A stretch of DNA of 8,427 nt from an uncultured Verrucomicrobiota bacterium. Lineage in GTDB: Bacteria > Verrucomicrobiota > Kiritimatiellia > RFP12 > UBA1067. Of the stretch, positions 6,334 through 8,427 are shown one piece after another. A program made the position numbers and the translations under genes. Location: assembly GCA_947305585.1 (NCBI GenBank), contig CAMZDY010000045.1, positions 1-8,427 on the forward strand, given 5' to 3'. Under the pieces are notes generated by a model, which saw only the letters and a list, made by a program, of their open reading frames with translations, was not told the origin of the DNA and made no database searches. Numbering within the stretch: position 1 is the first letter of the stretch; each line of letters starts with the position of its first letter.

Positions 6334-6439
6334 CGGAATGATTCGTGAACCCAATCGGATACGGGGCTATCAACCCATTTTTCTAATTGTCGATTCGAAT
6401 GCTTTCCCGCCATGTCCGCGCACAACCCAGGACCCACGT

Positions 6440-8427
6440 TCATGAAAGTTCCTTCAAGGCCTCGACGATCGCCTGGAACGTCCGGCCCACCTCTTCATCC
6501 GTAAGCGTACGCTCGGCGGAGCGGAACTCCAGCGCGTAAGCCCGCGAATCCTTGAACACGTCGAAGAGTTCCACTTTGACGAGTTCCTTGCCGCCATGCT
6601 TCTTGATGAGGCGCACGATCTCCTCGTTGGTGACGCCCTTCCTGGCGGTCAGCGAAACGTCGCGCTTGACGGCCGGGAACTGCGGCACGGCGCTCACCTT
6701 GCCCAGCACGTCCGTCTTCTTCAGAAGCGCCTTCGTCTCCAGCTCGCACAGCACCATCTGCGTGGTAAGCCGGTAGGGATGGCGGAGCTTCTGGCTCAAT
6801 GCGCCCATGACACCGATTTCGCGTCCGTTCAGTTTGACCGACAGCGCCGCGCCCTTGGTGAACGCAGGATGGTCGGCAGATGCGAACTCAAGATGCCCCG
6901 CATGAAGCTTGGCCACGAGTTCGGAAACGATGCCCTTCATCCACAATACCGCCTCTTCCTCGGAGAGCGCCCCGCGCCGCCTCAGCGCCTCGCGCCCCAC
7001 CGGACCCACGAAGCCGAGCGACAGACGCTCCTCTTCGGCCGGACCGTTCTTGAAAACCTTGCCCATTTCGAAGAGCATGGCAGTTTCCTGCTGGTGGCTG
7101 GCGTTGCGCCCCAGGCTCTGCATCAATTGCGGCAGCAGCGAAGGACGCATCACGGAATACTCGGCCGAAACCGGATCCGGAATCTGCAGCACGTCCTGGA
7201 ACTTGAAGGGACGGATTTCCGCCTCGGAAAGGAAGCTGTAGTGCATGGCCTCCGAAAAGCCCAGCGCCAGACAAAGCTCGCGGATGCGCGAATGCGCCCG
7301 GAAAGGAGCGTCGTCGAGGGTGCTCACGGAAGGCGCGCTCGGCATGGTGTCGGGGATGTTGTCGAGCCCGTAGAGCCGCGCGATCTCCTCCACGAGGTCC
7401 GCTTCGAGCGTAAGGTCGTAGCGCCAGCTGGGAATCGCGAAGACGTTGCCGCCTTTGCACTCCAGCCCGAGCGAAACGAGAAGGCGCGTCATCGTGGCGT
7501 CGTCGATGTCGATGCCGATGAGCCGGCGCGCACGATCGAAATCGAGCGTCACGTCCGCATTGAGCGGCATTTGCCGGTTATCTGCATCCACCACGCCTTT
7601 GGCGACTACGGCCTGGCCGTACCGCTGGAGAAGATGGGCCGCGCGACGGGACGCGAAATCGGCGAGATCCTTGTCCACACCCCGGATGTACCGGTAGCTC
7701 GACTCGGTGCCGAGCCCCAGTTTGGTGGCGGTGTACTTGGTGGAGGCAGGCTCGAACAAAGCCGACTCCAACAGGACGGTCTTCGTGCCGGAAGCGATTT
7801 CGCTCTCTTCGCCGCCCATCACGCCGGCCACCGCGTTGGGGCGATCGGAATCGCAAATGACCAGCATCGTTTCGTCCAGCTCGCGCTTTACGCCGTCCAA
7901 CGTCGTGATCGTCTCGCCGGGACGGGCGGTCCGGACCACGATCGTGCGGTCTTTGAGCTTGGTGTGGTCGAAAGCGTGCATCGGCTGTCCGAGCTCCAGC
8001 ATCACGTAGTTGGTCACGTCCACCACGAGCCCGAGACTCCTCACGCCGCACAGTTCCAGCCGCTTGGCCATAAGCTCGGGACTGGGGCCGTCGTTCACGG
8101 AGGTGATCACCCGCGCCGTATAGCGAGGACACTTGACCGTATCCTCCACCACCACCTTCACTTCGCTCGCCACGTCGGTTTCCGACTCCACGAAATCGAC
8201 GGCCGGAAGCTTCAGTTCGCGTCCAAGGATGGCGGCGTATTCGCGCGCAATGCCGACGACGCTCAAGGCGTCGGGACGGTTCCAAGTGACCTCGATCTCG
8301 AACACGGTTTCCGGCCTCTCCTGCGCCGCCACATCGCGCACCAACGCGCCATTGGGCGTTTCGGCCGGAAACTCGATGATGCCGCTTTCGCCCGCGCCGA
8401 TCTGGAGTTCCTTCTCCGAGCAGCACA
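6440..8427 (-). CDS. pheT: Phenylalanine-tRNA ligase beta subunit (5' end outside window)
   Basis: The frame is open to the right edge; 661 residues are present of a usual 800 or so, lacking roughly the first 110-130. The beta subunit pairs with PheS to charge tRNA-Phe in the cytoplasm and carries editing and tRNA-binding domains. Counting from the first full codon at 8425: the end of the N-terminal tRNA-binding (EMAP-like) domain with CSEKELQIG; FEIEVTWNRPDALSVVGIARE (a NRPDCLS-type block); B3/B4 editing domain (about 92-262) with TNYVMLELGQPMHAFD and AVAGVMGGEESE; B5 domain (about 288-357) ending EEIARLYGLDNIP; the catalytic-like core (about 372-562); and a C-terminal FDX-ACB domain (about 580-661) with FPAVKRDVSL and RTLTDEEV. 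The link in FDX-ACB between LFDVFKD and the next strand is about ten residues shorter than usual. pheS is expected just beyond the right edge. The TTG at 8344 is not a real start. Confidence 0.98.
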   Translation of the reverse strand, partial: CCSEKELQIGAGESGIIEFPAETPNGALVRDVAAQERPETVFEIEVTWNRPDALSVVGIAREYAAILGRELKLPAVDFVESETDVASEVKVVVEDTVKCPRYTARVITSVNDGPSPELMAKRLELCGVRSLGLVVDVTNYVMLELGQPMHAFDHTKLKDRTIVVRTARPGETITTLDGVKRELDETMLVICDSDRPNAVAGVMGGEESEIASGTKTVLLESALFEPASTKYTATKLGLGTESSYRYIRGVDKDLADFASRRAAHLLQRYGQAVVAKGVVDADNRQMPLNADVTLDFDRARRLIGIDIDDATMTRLLVSLGLECKGGNVFAIPSWRYDLTLEADLVEEIARLYGLDNIPDTMPSAPSVSTLDDAPFRAHSRIRELCLALGFSEAMHYSFLSEAEIRPFKFQDVLQIPDPVSAEYSVMRPSLLPQLMQSLGRNASHQQETAMLFEMGKVFKNGPAEEERLSLGFVGPVGREALRRRGALSEEEAVLWMKGIVSELVAKLHAGHLEFASADHPAFTKGAALSVKLNGREIGVMGALSQKLRHPYRLTTQMVLCELETKALLKKTDVLGKVSAVPQFPAVKRDVSLTARKGVTNEEIVRLIKKHGGKELVKVELFDVFKDSRAYALEFRSAERTLTDEEVGRTFQAIVEALKELS

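Noticed and set aside
6289..6354. 22-residue extension of the secreted protein from 6354
   Set aside because: It would bury the signal peptide behind a polar segment and ignore the strong AAAGGAG site before 6288.
6328..6360. GGTTCACGAATC-like segment resembling a tRNA T-loop
   Set aside because: The loop does not match the TTCRANNC consensus and no acceptor, D or anticodon arms can be built around it.

Overview
All genes in this window lie on the minus strand, so gene order runs from the right edge to the left edge: pheT (incomplete at its 5' end), a 151-bp gap, a secreted protein of unknown function, tatA, uvrC, an ElyC/SanA/YdcF-type (DUF218) membrane protein, dtd, two related GT4-type glycosyltransferases, and the first 37 codons of a GT2-type glycosyltransferase cut by the left edge. 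I found no tRNA, rRNA, CRISPR array, insertion sequence or origin.

The organism is a bacterium with fairly high G+C, about 60-65% by eye over pheT and uvrC and falling towards 50-55% in the glycosyltransferase nearest the left edge. The ElyC-like two-helix protein, the Tat component and the sugar transferases suggest a diderm envelope. The lysine/alanine-rich, acidic secreted protein and the shortened UvrC remind me of the Planctomycetes-Verrucomicrobia-Lentisphaerae-Kiritimatiellota group. That placement is an impression and not a demonstrated assignment.

Region by region: 6440-8427 is pheT (tRNA charging). Positions 6289-6439 are the only sizeable non-coding gap, holding a weak hairpin plus T-tract and a strong ribosome binding site. 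From 6288 to the left edge every junction is a gap of 14 nt or less or a 4-nt stop/start overlap (TTGA at tatA/uvrC, ATGA at dtd/glycosyltransferase). Several ribosome binding sites are built into the end of the preceding gene. This looks like one co-transcribed unit.

The unit mixes housekeeping functions (Tat export, nucleotide excision repair, D-aminoacyl-tRNA removal) with envelope functions (ElyC-like protein, glycosyltransferases). Nothing in the sequence shows a shared pathway, and the last three genes may simply be the start of a polysaccharide or glycan locus continuing to the left. The points most worth a second look are the compact UvrC (485 residues, about 115-120 fewer than usual between the UVR motif and the RNase H-like domain), the secreted protein with adjoining acidic and basic blocks, and the tandem GT4 paralogues with their own shared N-terminal motifs. 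I see no clear sign of a wholly new multi-gene system.
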